11,671 bases of DNA from Candidatus Neomicrothrix sp. UBA4542 (GTDB lineage: Bacteria > Actinomycetota > Acidimicrobiia > Acidimicrobiales > Poriferisodalaceae), in assembly GCA_002388005.1 (NCBI GenBank), contig DGLO01000059.1, positions 21,534 through 33,204 on the forward strand, read 5' to 3'. Positions 1 to 6,963 of this stretch are shown piece after piece. Both the position numbers and the translations under genes were made by a program. How positions within the stretch are numbered: position 1 is the first letter of the stretch; each line of letters opens with the position of its first letter. The notes beneath the pieces were generated by a model. It ran no database searches, was not told where the DNA came from, and saw only the letters and a list, made by a program, of their open reading frames with translations.

Positions 1-771
1 CTCGTAAGGAACTTCGCGAGACGGGAACTCAAAGCAAGATATAAGAGGAGTCTTTTGGGCTGGACGTGGTCATTACTTAGCCCCCTATCAACCATCCTTG
101 TTTACAGCCTCGTCTTCTCAGTCTTCTTTCGAGCTTCGCCGCCACCCGCAGGAAACGGCACACAAAACTTCGCCCTTTTCTTGTTCACCGGTTTGGTCAT
201 CTGGTTGCTTTTCGCCGGCATGATCAACGGCTCTATGGGTTGGCTCAGTTCTGTAGGCGACCTCCGACGAAAAGTCTTCTTTCCGCCAGAGACAGCAATT
301 TTTGGTAGCGCCGTCGCCCTCGGAGTTCAATCCGCTATCGAGGCCGGAGTTCTCCTACTGGTCATGGTTTTGATAGGCAACGTAGGTTTACCGACGTTGT
401 TACTGCCGCTCGTCCTGGTGCTGGCAGGGCTCTTTGGTCTCGGAATCGGATTTTTTGTATGCGTGTTGAATACCCACTACAGAGACGTGCAATATCTCGT
501 CGGAATTGTCATCAACGCCGTCTTCTTTCTCGTGCCCATCGTCTATCCAATTGGCATCATCCCGGAACGACACTGGGGTATACCCATACGGAAGATCGTC
601 GAGTGGAACCCAATCAACCAGTTTGTTGCTGCCGCCCGAGATTCGGCTTATTTGGTTGAATGGCCGAGCGCGACCCGATGGCTCGCTTTAGTCATCTACT
701 CCACCGTTACCTTCACTCTGGGCTGGCGATTTTTTGCACGGCGCTCAATGCAACTGAGTGAGGACATGTGA
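1..771 (+). CDS. wzm: Polysaccharide ABC-2 transporter permease, Wzm type (5' truncated)
   Basis: Inner-membrane permease of an ABC-2 exporter for lipid-linked polysaccharide; it should dimerise and pair with the ATPase encoded next. The reading frame is open to base 1, giving 256 visible residues plus TGA. The visible start LVRNFARRELKARYKRSLLG is the basic amphipathic N-terminal helix typical of the family, so only about 10-25 residues are missing; the TTG at 55 is internal, not the real start. About six hydrophobic segments lie near residues 22-43, 57-80, 100-126, 132-156, 164-185 and 227-245, with the conserved NTHYRDV (157-163) and WNPI (202-205) patches. The stop codon overlaps the GTG start of the ATPase gene by four bases (GTGA), which implies translational coupling. 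A teichoic-acid-type (TagG) exporter subunit is the alternative, since both belong to the same family. The transported glycan cannot be read from the sequence. Confidence 0.93.
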   Translation, partial: LVRNFARRELKARYKRSLLGWTWSLLSPLSTILVYSLVFSVFFRASPPPAGNGTQNFALFLFTGLVIWLLFAGMINGSMGWLSSVGDLRRKVFFPPETAIFGSAVALGVQSAIEAGVLLLVMVLIGNVGLPTLLLPLVLVLAGLFGLGIGFFVCVLNTHYRDVQYLVGIVINAVFFLVPIVYPIGIIPERHWGIPIRKIVEWNPINQFVAAARDSAYLVEWPSATRWLALVIYSTVTFTLGWRFFARRSMQLSEDM

Positions 772-2045
772 ACGCCATCATCTCAGCTCGCGACCTGTCC
801 AAGCGCTACCGGGTGCATCGCGACCGCCCTCACTCGCTGAAAGAGGCCGTCGTACGAAAAGGAAGAAACCGCTCCATTCGAGAGTTCTGGGCCCTACAAG
901 ACATTTCCCTCGAAATAAAGAGCGGCTCCTTCTTCGGTCTGATCGGACACAACGGATCCGGCAAAACCACACTGCTCAAACTCATGGCTGGGATACACGA
1001 ACCCACCAGCGGGCATCTCGCAGTCGACGGTCGAGTATCAGCACTCCTCGAACTCGGTTCGGGCTTCCACCCTGAACTCAGCGGCAGAGAAAACATCTAC
1101 CTAAATGGAGCAATTCTTGGCTTGACTCGAAAGGAAATGAACCTAGCGGTCGACGAAATCATCGAGTTCAGCGATATTGGCGACTTCGTTGACGCACCTG
1201 TCAAGATCTTGTCCAGTGGAATGTACGTGCGACTCGGCTTTGCCGTCGCCGTGCATGTCGCACCCGAAATTCTTCTGATCGACGAAGTAATCGCCGTGGG
1301 GGACGAAGCCTTCCAGCGAAAATGCCTCGAACATCTATATGAGCTCCGCCGAGCGGGAACCACCATCGTCCTCGTGTCCCACTCTTTGCCGCTCGTCGAG
1401 GGATTGTGCGACGAAGTCGGGTGGTTAGACCACGGCAACCTGATGGCCGCAGGAGAAGCAACAGAAGTATGTTGGTCGTACCTTGACGCCGTCAACGCCG
1501 CCGAAGCCGAGCACCTCAGAGACGCCGCTGACGATCAGATACACACCGACACTTCGCTCACCGAAATAGAAGTTCGTCGAGGTAGCGGCGATATACGAAT
1601 CTTTCACGTCGACTATCTGGACGAACAATGGCTCGCTAATCCCTTGCCGCGGTCAGGCAACACCCTCATCATTCGACTTTGGTACGAAGCAGAAAACGCA
1701 GTAGCTGACCCTGTCTTTGCAATGAAACTCCACCACGCAACAGGCGTTCACTTGGCGTCACCCAATAGCGCACTGCAACACCTAACAACAAACACCGTCG
1801 GCCCGGGACGCGGCTATGTGGACTTCATCATGGAAGAACTTGCACTTCTCCCAGGTGATTACCTGCTATCCACCTCAATTACTGACCAAGATCGTATGCA
1901 TGTTCATGATGCGTGGGAACGGTCCCATTCGCTACGAATAGTTCCCGGTTCCTCTCCCGAACGAGAGGGAATAACAGACTTGCGCGGAAAATGGCAACCA
2001 CCAGTTCCCCACGAAAAGGGAGCCCCGGGGCATCCGAACCGTTAA
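768..2045 (+). CDS. wzt: Polysaccharide ABC transporter ATP-binding protein with C-terminal extension, Wzt type
   Basis: Cytoplasmic ATPase that powers glycan export through the Wzm-type permease. The nucleotide-binding domain covers about residues 1-245: Walker A GHNGSGKT (60-67), a short-form signature LSSGM (148-152) as in Wzt/TagH proteins, Walker B ILLIDEV (168-174) and switch histidine H205. About 180 residues follow; residues 265-395 look beta-rich and match in size and position the carbohydrate-binding C-terminal domain of Wzt. In characterised systems that domain recognises a modified chain end before export. The last 30 residues are polar and proline-rich. The GTG start at 768 overlaps the permease stop and has GAGGA three bases upstream; alternative starts lie well inside the conserved N-terminus. 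ATPase identity is near certain; glycan binding by the C-terminal part is inferred from architecture. Confidence 0.93.
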   Translation: MNAIISARDLSKRYRVHRDRPHSLKEAVVRKGRNRSIREFWALQDISLEIKSGSFFGLIGHNGSGKTTLLKLMAGIHEPTSGHLAVDGRVSALLELGSGFHPELSGRENIYLNGAILGLTRKEMNLAVDEIIEFSDIGDFVDAPVKILSSGMYVRLGFAVAVHVAPEILLIDEVIAVGDEAFQRKCLEHLYELRRAGTTIVLVSHSLPLVEGLCDEVGWLDHGNLMAAGEATEVCWSYLDAVNAAEAEHLRDAADDQIHTDTSLTEIEVRRGSGDIRIFHVDYLDEQWLANPLPRSGNTLIIRLWYEAENAVADPVFAMKLHHATGVHLASPNSALQHLTTNTVGPGRGYVDFIMEELALLPGDYLLSTSITDQDRMHVHDAWERSHSLRIVPGSSPEREGITDLRGKWQPPVPHEKGAPGHPNR

Positions 2046-2080
2046 CGACCACGCGCGACCTTCCGAGCAATGTCCCCGCG

Positions 2081-2086
2081 TACAAT
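2081..2086 (+). promoter_or_regulatory. Candidate internal promoter -10 (TACAAT) before the coiled-coil protein gene
   Basis: TACAAT matches the sigma-70 -10 consensus at five of six positions and lies in the 73-base gap after the ATPase gene. The predicted transcript start is near 2093, giving a 26-44 base leader for the next gene. No convincing -35 hexamer lies 16-18 bases upstream, so confidence is low. If real, the last two genes of the block could be transcribed separately from the exporter. Confidence 0.3.
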
Positions 2087-2118
2087 GACCCAAGATCGCA
2101 AAGACGGACTATCAACAG

Positions 2119-3387
2119 ATGGTTGGAGCTGCATCGATGGGTTCGATCAAATCATCAACAACTGCTCGTTCGACCGCACACACTTCCGCTGGTAGTGCGC
2201 CCGCCGGCCGAGAAGTTCTGCACCTGGGAATGATTCTTCCGACGGAAGAACGACACCCGGTCGGTTGGCTCGCGACGCGAGCCCTCGGCGCAGAACTCGC
2301 TTGGCGCAACGCTCCCACCGAACTCCACTGGTTTGTTCAAGAACCAGGGACCGCACCTTGGATCTATGACGCCGCGACTGTGATCAACAACGTGCCCGAA
2401 AATCTTGAGGAACTCAGAGACGAACTAGACGTCGTCGTGGGCTTCGCCAGCGCCAACGAACCACACGATTTCTATGTCAACCCCGCATCGGCGGGAATGA
2501 CGATGGACCATGCCGTAGCGCTGACTGCGCGCTACTTCACCCCGAGCCTGGTGCAACAAAGCCACCCTGCTCCAACTCTCAGCGAATCAATCCTGGTAGA
2601 CGTGACAACAAGGCCTTCGGCGGTTATCGCTGCCGAGGTTGCACGGCACGCCCTGTCTAGGTCACTTCCTATTTCGCTTCTCGGCCCATCGGCTGAACAG
2701 GCGTACTTCGCGACGCAACTTGCCCGCCATGAACAAAGCGCTACCGATATTGGAACCGACCTCGATCCCGAACAGTTCGGTGCCGTCATCCAGCAATCTG
2801 CTGCCGTCCTCACGAGCGATCCCTCTCTCCATCGCCTCGCCGGAGTGCTTCATGGTCGAAGCGTGCTCCTCGAAACCGATATGGATGACCAATATGTGCA
2901 ACGTGAGTTGTGGCGTGCCGCATCAAATCTGCCCAACCAACAAACAGCATTTTCTGTCGAAGAAAAGATTGCTCGACTAGCGGAAGTCGTGGAACAAACA
3001 GCGTTACTTCGTCTCGGTAGACCGATGTCGAACCGTTCTGTTGAACAAGAAACCGAACGCAACCAGCAACTCATCGCTCTGCAGCAAGGGCAAGCGAGTC
3101 ACTGGATCCAGCAGCGCCGCCGATCACAACGCAACATCGACGAGCTGCGGGCTGCGATAACACAATTAGAAGAGGAACGAGACAGCGCCTTAGCCGACGC
3201 AACAACCAGTCGAATGGAGCTCCAACGTCAACACCGTCGACTCAACGAACTAGAAACGCAGGTGGCCCGGCTAGACCAGGGGCCAGCTCGTCTGCCCCGC
3301 AGCATTGACTGGCCCAGCGTGATGTCACAAATCGAACGTGACCTCGTAGCAGTTCTTCGCTGGCTTCGCCGTCAACTTGGTCGCTGA
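2119..3387 (+). CDS. Unrecognised protein with C-terminal coiled coil and basic amphipathic tail, in a glycan export locus
   Basis: I do not recognise this 422-residue protein. Residues 1-32 are Ser/Thr/Ala-rich and probably disordered. Residues 33-300 look like a globular alpha/beta domain. The stretch AAVLTSDPSLHRLAGVLHGR (228-247) resembles the second-domain strand-helix of GT-B glycosyltransferases or pyruvyltransferase-like proteins, but no catalytic motif is evident. Residues about 305-386 are charged with a readable heptad: a positions I340, I347, R354, A361, L368, L375, V382; d positions L343, L350, A357, S364, Q371, L378, L385. After a short Pro/Gly linker the protein ends in an amphipathic helix (about 398-422) with a WLRRQLGR end that could lie on the membrane. 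An in-frame stop at 2086-2088 limits the start to ATG 2119 or ATG 2137; GGAG at 2125-2128 fits 2137 at least as well. The stop overlaps the next start (TGATG). Confidence 0.8.
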   Translation: MVGAASMGSIKSSTTARSTAHTSAGSAPAGREVLHLGMILPTEERHPVGWLATRALGAELAWRNAPTELHWFVQEPGTAPWIYDAATVINNVPENLEELRDELDVVVGFASANEPHDFYVNPASAGMTMDHAVALTARYFTPSLVQQSHPAPTLSESILVDVTTRPSAVIAAEVARHALSRSLPISLLGPSAEQAYFATQLARHEQSATDIGTDLDPEQFGAVIQQSAAVLTSDPSLHRLAGVLHGRSVLLETDMDDQYVQRELWRAASNLPNQQTAFSVEEKIARLAEVVEQTALLRLGRPMSNRSVEQETERNQQLIALQQGQASHWIQQRRRSQRNIDELRAAITQLEEERDSALADATTSRMELQRQHRRLNELETQVARLDQGPARLPRSIDWPSVMSQIERDLVAVLRWLRRQLGR

Positions 3388-6161
3388 TGAACCCTCCCCC
3401 CGAGAGGTCTGTCACTGTCTTCCTTGATGCGGTCCCGAGGTCAGGTTCAGACCCGATTGCTTGGAGGACAGAACAGATCTGCAAAGGCTTTGCCAACAGC
3501 GATGCAGAGACCAACCTCGTTCTTCACGGACCGTTCGACGGCGCAGAAAATATTTATGGCATCCCAATCAATGCCACTGGCCTTCACACCACCAAATGGT
3601 GGAGGACGAACGCGAGTGACATTGTCGTCCTATGCGGAGGTGGATCGGCGAAGCGAGCGGCGTCTCTTTGCCGCGTTCATCAACCCGACGCTCGGATCGT
3701 TGTTGATGGCTCATGTCTACTGTCGCTCCAGCGACCCGATCTCCCCGACACGCTCGTCACCGACGCGGAACACGCCGGACGTGACACCGTCGCAAGTCTC
3801 CGCCGCCAACGTGACCGAGAGTTACTCTCTCTAGCCGACGATGTTTGGGTGTGCTCGAACTCAGAAAGAAACCTAATTGAGGCACTTGGCCATCAGGCGG
3901 CGATCCACGTCGTTCGACCACCACAAATACGATTCCCCGCCTCAACGGGCACTCGGCCTCTTCTTCTCGCCGCACCCCATCGCGAATTCGGCGAACCGGA
4001 CCTAGCCTCCATTCGGTACTTCATTGAACACATAGCGCCGCTTCTCGACCCAAGCATCAACCAACCCCTACTTGTTACAGAACGCGACTTTGGCGCATGG
4101 CACCACCTCACTCACGACATCGAGATCGTTGAAAGAGACGGCCCTCTTGTTGATGTGCTCCAACAAGCGTCGATGATTGTCTTACCGCGCACCATCGGAC
4201 CCACGGCGTGGACCCAACTGCTAGCCGCTCGAACAGTAGGCATACCGATTGTGGCTACACCACAAGCCGTAGGCCACGTCGACGACCCGCACCAATGGGG
4301 CCTAGAAATCGTCCACGATTCCGACATCGGCTCCGCGATACTGCGCGCTGCCACCAGGCGACGATCTCCCGCACGACCCGCCGCCGAAGCCACCGGACTT
4401 CAAGAGGCACTCAACGCGCTTGACGTCGTCCCAGCAGCTCACGAACCGGAAATAAGTGAATGGTTGACCTCATCTAGCCCCGGCAGGCGCCACCGCATGG
4501 ATCTTAAACAGTATCGACGGTCACTCATCGAAGCCCAAGCAGACCCTGACACCGACCCAGGAACCCAGTTAGAGAACCGTCCACTCATCTCGATTCTGAC
4601 CCCCGTGTACAACACCCCCCTAGATGTTCTCAAAGAAACCGTCGCATCGGTTCGAACACAAACCTACGAACGCTGGCAACTGTGCCTCGTCGACGACTGT
4701 TCCGACGACGACGCCATCAGAACCCTATGTGGCAAGTTCGCGTCAAGTGATTCGCGAATCCTGTTCGTTGAACGAAATGAAAATGGGGGAATCGCAGACG
4801 CCACAAATACCGCTTTTGATGTGGCAGAAGGAGAATACGTTGCCCTCCTAGACCACGACGACCTACTTCGTCCCGACGCACTCACGGAAGTGGTGCGAGC
4901 CATCAACGAATTCCCAGAGGTTGAATTCCTCTATTCAGACGAAGACAAACTCTTTGCCGACGGGTCCTACGACCACAGTTACGCGAAATCCGGCTGGTCG
5001 CCAGATCTACACCTGTCATATAACTACGTCTGCCACTTCGCGGTGTTCAGGCGCGATTTGGTGAACAAGATCGGCGGTTGGAGGCGCGGTTTTGATGGCG
5101 CCCAAGATTATGACCTTGCGCTTCGTGTCACCGAAAGCACCAACCGAATAGTTCACATACCCCGAAACCTCTACCACTGGCGAGTCTTGCCCGGGTCAAC
5201 CTCTGGCGGAGTAGACGAAAAATCAGACGCCTGGGCCGCCGGGCAGCGCGCGCTTACATCCGCCCTCGAAAGAAGACGTATAGACGGCAAGATCGAAGAA
5301 GGAATTGATCCCGGCACCTACAACGTCAGATATCCAGTAACGGGCCGACCACGCGTAGGAGTCATCATTCCAACTCGGGATCGATACGAACTCATCTCGC
5401 GATGCGTGAGCGGCATCGCAGAGTCCACTTCATGGCCCGAAGTTGAAGTGATGGTCATTAACAACGAAAGCACAGACTGCGACACACTCAAATGGATGGA
5501 CGAACATGATGGGCCAGTCATCGATTACCCACATCAGTTCTCGTACGCCCGGATGATGAACTTGGCAGCAGAACAAATAGATTGTGACCTTCTACTGTTC
5601 CTCAACTGCGACATCACAATCACCGACCAGGACTGGATCGACGTCATGATCGGTCACGCGCAGCAACGACGAGTTGGCGCAGTTGGCGCTCGCCTCAGCT
5701 TTCCGGACGGACGCATTCAACACGAAGGAATCACCGTCGGAGTCGGGGGAGTGGCAGTCAACACGAACTCTCGCGGCTATTTCAGCATCGGCAACATTGC
5801 ACGCAATTCGTGGGCACTTACGGCCGCATGCTTGATGGTTCGTACAGACGTTTTTTGGGAAGTTGGCGGATTCGAGGAACGGCTACGCGTCGCGTTCAAC
5901 GACGTTGACCTCACCATGCGAATTCATCAACTGGGCTATGACCTCGTGTACCAGCCTCACGCAGCGCTACACCATCAAGAATCGGCACTACGAGGAACTT
6001 TGCACCCCCCAGAGGATGAGGACTTCTTCAAGGAACGATGGGGGGACCCATTAAATCAAGACGACCCCTATTACAACCCGAGACTTTCGCGACACGCCCA
6101 GTACTACTTCGCGGACGAAGTCAAGCAAGTCTGGCTGCCCCGCGGTCACCCGCTGGCGTGA
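3387..6161 (+). CDS. Multidomain glycosyltransferase: degenerate GT-B-like region plus two family 2 GT-A domains
   Basis: A 924-residue, probably cytoplasmic polymerase-like enzyme that adds sugars to the exported glycan. Region 1 (about 8-325) has GT-B-like landmarks: a Rossmann-type start, ADDVWVCSNSERNLIEAL (150-167) and ASMIVLPRTIG...GIPIVAT (261-291), but the usual EX7E glutamates are P272 and A280. Module 2 (about 398-600) is a GT2 domain with SILTPVYNTP, VDDCSDD (435-441), the DXD-type DHDD (489-492), and QDYDLALR (573-580), where the catalytic base is expected. Module 3 (about 655-870) is a second GT2 domain with GVIIPTRDR, NNES (692-695), LNCD (739-742) in place of the DXD, and FNDVDLTMR (837-845). 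Tandem GT2 modules are known in O-antigen and S-layer glycan enzymes that form two linkages. The ATG overlaps the preceding stop by one base. Sugar specificity cannot be assigned; family membership is very secure. Confidence 0.93.
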   Translation: MNPPPERSVTVFLDAVPRSGSDPIAWRTEQICKGFANSDAETNLVLHGPFDGAENIYGIPINATGLHTTKWWRTNASDIVVLCGGGSAKRAASLCRVHQPDARIVVDGSCLLSLQRPDLPDTLVTDAEHAGRDTVASLRRQRDRELLSLADDVWVCSNSERNLIEALGHQAAIHVVRPPQIRFPASTGTRPLLLAAPHREFGEPDLASIRYFIEHIAPLLDPSINQPLLVTERDFGAWHHLTHDIEIVERDGPLVDVLQQASMIVLPRTIGPTAWTQLLAARTVGIPIVATPQAVGHVDDPHQWGLEIVHDSDIGSAILRAATRRRSPARPAAEATGLQEALNALDVVPAAHEPEISEWLTSSSPGRRHRMDLKQYRRSLIEAQADPDTDPGTQLENRPLISILTPVYNTPLDVLKETVASVRTQTYERWQLCLVDDCSDDDAIRTLCGKFASSDSRILFVERNENGGIADATNTAFDVAEGEYVALLDHDDLLRPDALTEVVRAINEFPEVEFLYSDEDKLFADGSYDHSYAKSGWSPDLHLSYNYVCHFAVFRRDLVNKIGGWRRGFDGAQDYDLALRVTESTNRIVHIPRNLYHWRVLPGSTSGGVDEKSDAWAAGQRALTSALERRRIDGKIEEGIDPGTYNVRYPVTGRPRVGVIIPTRDRYELISRCVSGIAESTSWPEVEVMVINNESTDCDTLKWMDEHDGPVIDYPHQFSYARMMNLAAEQIDCDLLLFLNCDITITDQDWIDVMIGHAQQRRVGAVGARLSFPDGRIQHEGITVGVGGVAVNTNSRGYFSIGNIARNSWALTAACLMVRTDVFWEVGGFEERLRVAFNDVDLTMRIHQLGYDLVYQPHAALHHQESALRGTLHPPEDEDFFKERWGDPLNQDDPYYNPRLSRHAQYYFADEVKQVWLPRGHPLA

Positions 6162-6162
6162 A

Positions 6163-6900
6163 TCAGCCAACTGCCAGGACAGTCACGCCAGACCCAACCG
6201 GCGACCCGAGATTGGCGACGTCACCAAAAGCGGTAACGGCACCCCTCGCATCGACGACCAAATAACCACCAGGTCTGTTAATCAATCCCACCGCATCTAC
6301 TCGACCAAGATCGGCAGGCGAACCGAAATAGTCAACCTCGCCTGCGGTATAAACCCGGCCGTCGCAATCAAGAAACAAATAACCGCGACCGTTTGCCTCA
6401 GCCGCGAAATCGACAATGCGAACAGCCTCAACCGACTGCTGATCGGCTAGAGCGCCATGAAACGATGCAGTACCAAAGGTGTGTACCCCGCCACGCGCGT
6501 CAACAATCCAATAACCATCTGAGCTAGACGTTGGTTCAATCCTTACAGCGCTCGCTGAGCGCTCAGCGACCTGGGGAACCCCATCTAGAAACGCAGCGTT
6601 GCCGAAGCTGAATACGCTGCCTTCTAAGTCGATCACCCAGTACCCGACGCCCGTTGGCGAGGCCACAATGTCGACAGGCGGCGCAACGAGATTCAGTGCC
6701 CTCAGATCACCCAACACTCTGGCCGTTCCAAACCCCTGAATATGTCCGTTTGATTCAAGAACCAGGCACCCCTGACCATCCCGAGTCGTAGCTATCGCCA
6801 CGGGGCGAGTCGTGAGATCAATAAACATCTCGCTGACGGCGTCATGAAAGTGCATCAACCGATCATCAGAGGTAAGCATCCAATAGCCGCGCAACGTCAC
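6163..6900 (-). CDS. Six-repeat beta-propeller-like protein (GYW...D..G.V..FG repeats), no signal peptide
   Basis: A 245-residue protein built almost wholly of six degenerate repeats of about 40 residues starting at G5, G44, G86, G129, G173 and G212. The clearest units are GYWVIDLEGSVFSFGNAAF (86-104) and GYWIVDARGGVHTFGTASF (129-147). Such repeats are widespread in actinobacterial extracellular proteins, usually as one domain of a long secreted chain, and predict beta-propeller blades. Here there is no signal peptide or membrane helix, and an in-frame TAG at 6916-6918 rules out an upstream extension. The ending VTVLAVG matches the strand that precedes GYW in the internal repeats, while the protein starts directly at GYW, so the last strand may close the first blade. 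GTG at 6898-6900 is chosen because a TAGGCT -10 lies at leaderless spacing; TTG at 6892-6894 with GAGAAG upstream is an alternative. Function unknown. Its stop is one base from the convergent glycosyltransferase stop. Confidence 0.85.
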   Translation of the reverse strand: MTLRGYWMLTSDDRLMHFHDAVSEMFIDLTTRPVAIATTRDGQGCLVLESNGHIQGFGTARVLGDLRALNLVAPPVDIVASPTGVGYWVIDLEGSVFSFGNAAFLDGVPQVAERSASAVRIEPTSSSDGYWIVDARGGVHTFGTASFHGALADQQSVEAVRIVDFAAEANGRGYLFLDCDGRVYTAGEVDYFGSPADLGRVDAVGLINRPGGYLVVDARGAVTAFGDVANLGSPVGSGVTVLAVG

Positions 6901-6906
6901 TTCTCG

Positions 6907-6934
6907 AGCCTATGTGACGTCGGCCTTTGGTCTA
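6907..6934 (-). promoter_or_regulatory. Candidate leaderless promoter for the propeller gene
   Basis: Read on the minus strand, TAGACC (6934-6929), a 16-base spacer and TAGGCT (6912-6907) form a sigma-70-like promoter. Six bases separate the -10 from the GTG, which puts the predicted transcript start on the start codon itself. This is the usual geometry of leaderless actinobacterial mRNAs. Matches to consensus are moderate. Confidence 0.4.
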
Positions 6935-6954
6935 GGTCACGGCCCGACTAGTTT
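6926..6954 (+). promoter_or_regulatory. Candidate promoter for the adenosyltransferase-pepA operon
   Basis: TTTGGT (6926-6931), a 17-base spacer and TAGTTT (6949-6954) could form a weak promoter with a predicted start about three bases before ATG 6964. The ATG has no Shine-Dalgarno sequence upstream, which agrees with a leaderless or nearly leaderless transcript. The -35 overlaps that of the divergent propeller gene, so the two may compete. Confidence 0.3.
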
Positions 6955-6963
6955 GACTACCTA

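Noticed and set aside
55..771. TTG 55 as the start of the permease gene
   Set aside because: The frame is open to base 1 and the upstream residues match the conserved basic N-terminal helix of ABC-2 permeases, so the true start is outside the window.
1097..1495. Minus-strand open frame of 132 codons inside the ATPase gene
   Set aside because: It lies wholly opposite the conserved Walker A to switch region and its translation is Ser/Arg-rich without family motifs, so it is a shadow frame.
6142..6153. Possible terminator hairpin GCGG-TCAC-CCGC at the end of the glycosyltransferase gene
   Set aside because: The stem is only four base pairs inside coding sequence and no T-tract follows.
6901..6963. 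Possible cobalamin riboswitch before the adenosyltransferase gene
   Set aside because: The gap is 63 bases, far below the usual size of a cobalamin riboswitch, and no B12-box-like sequence is seen.
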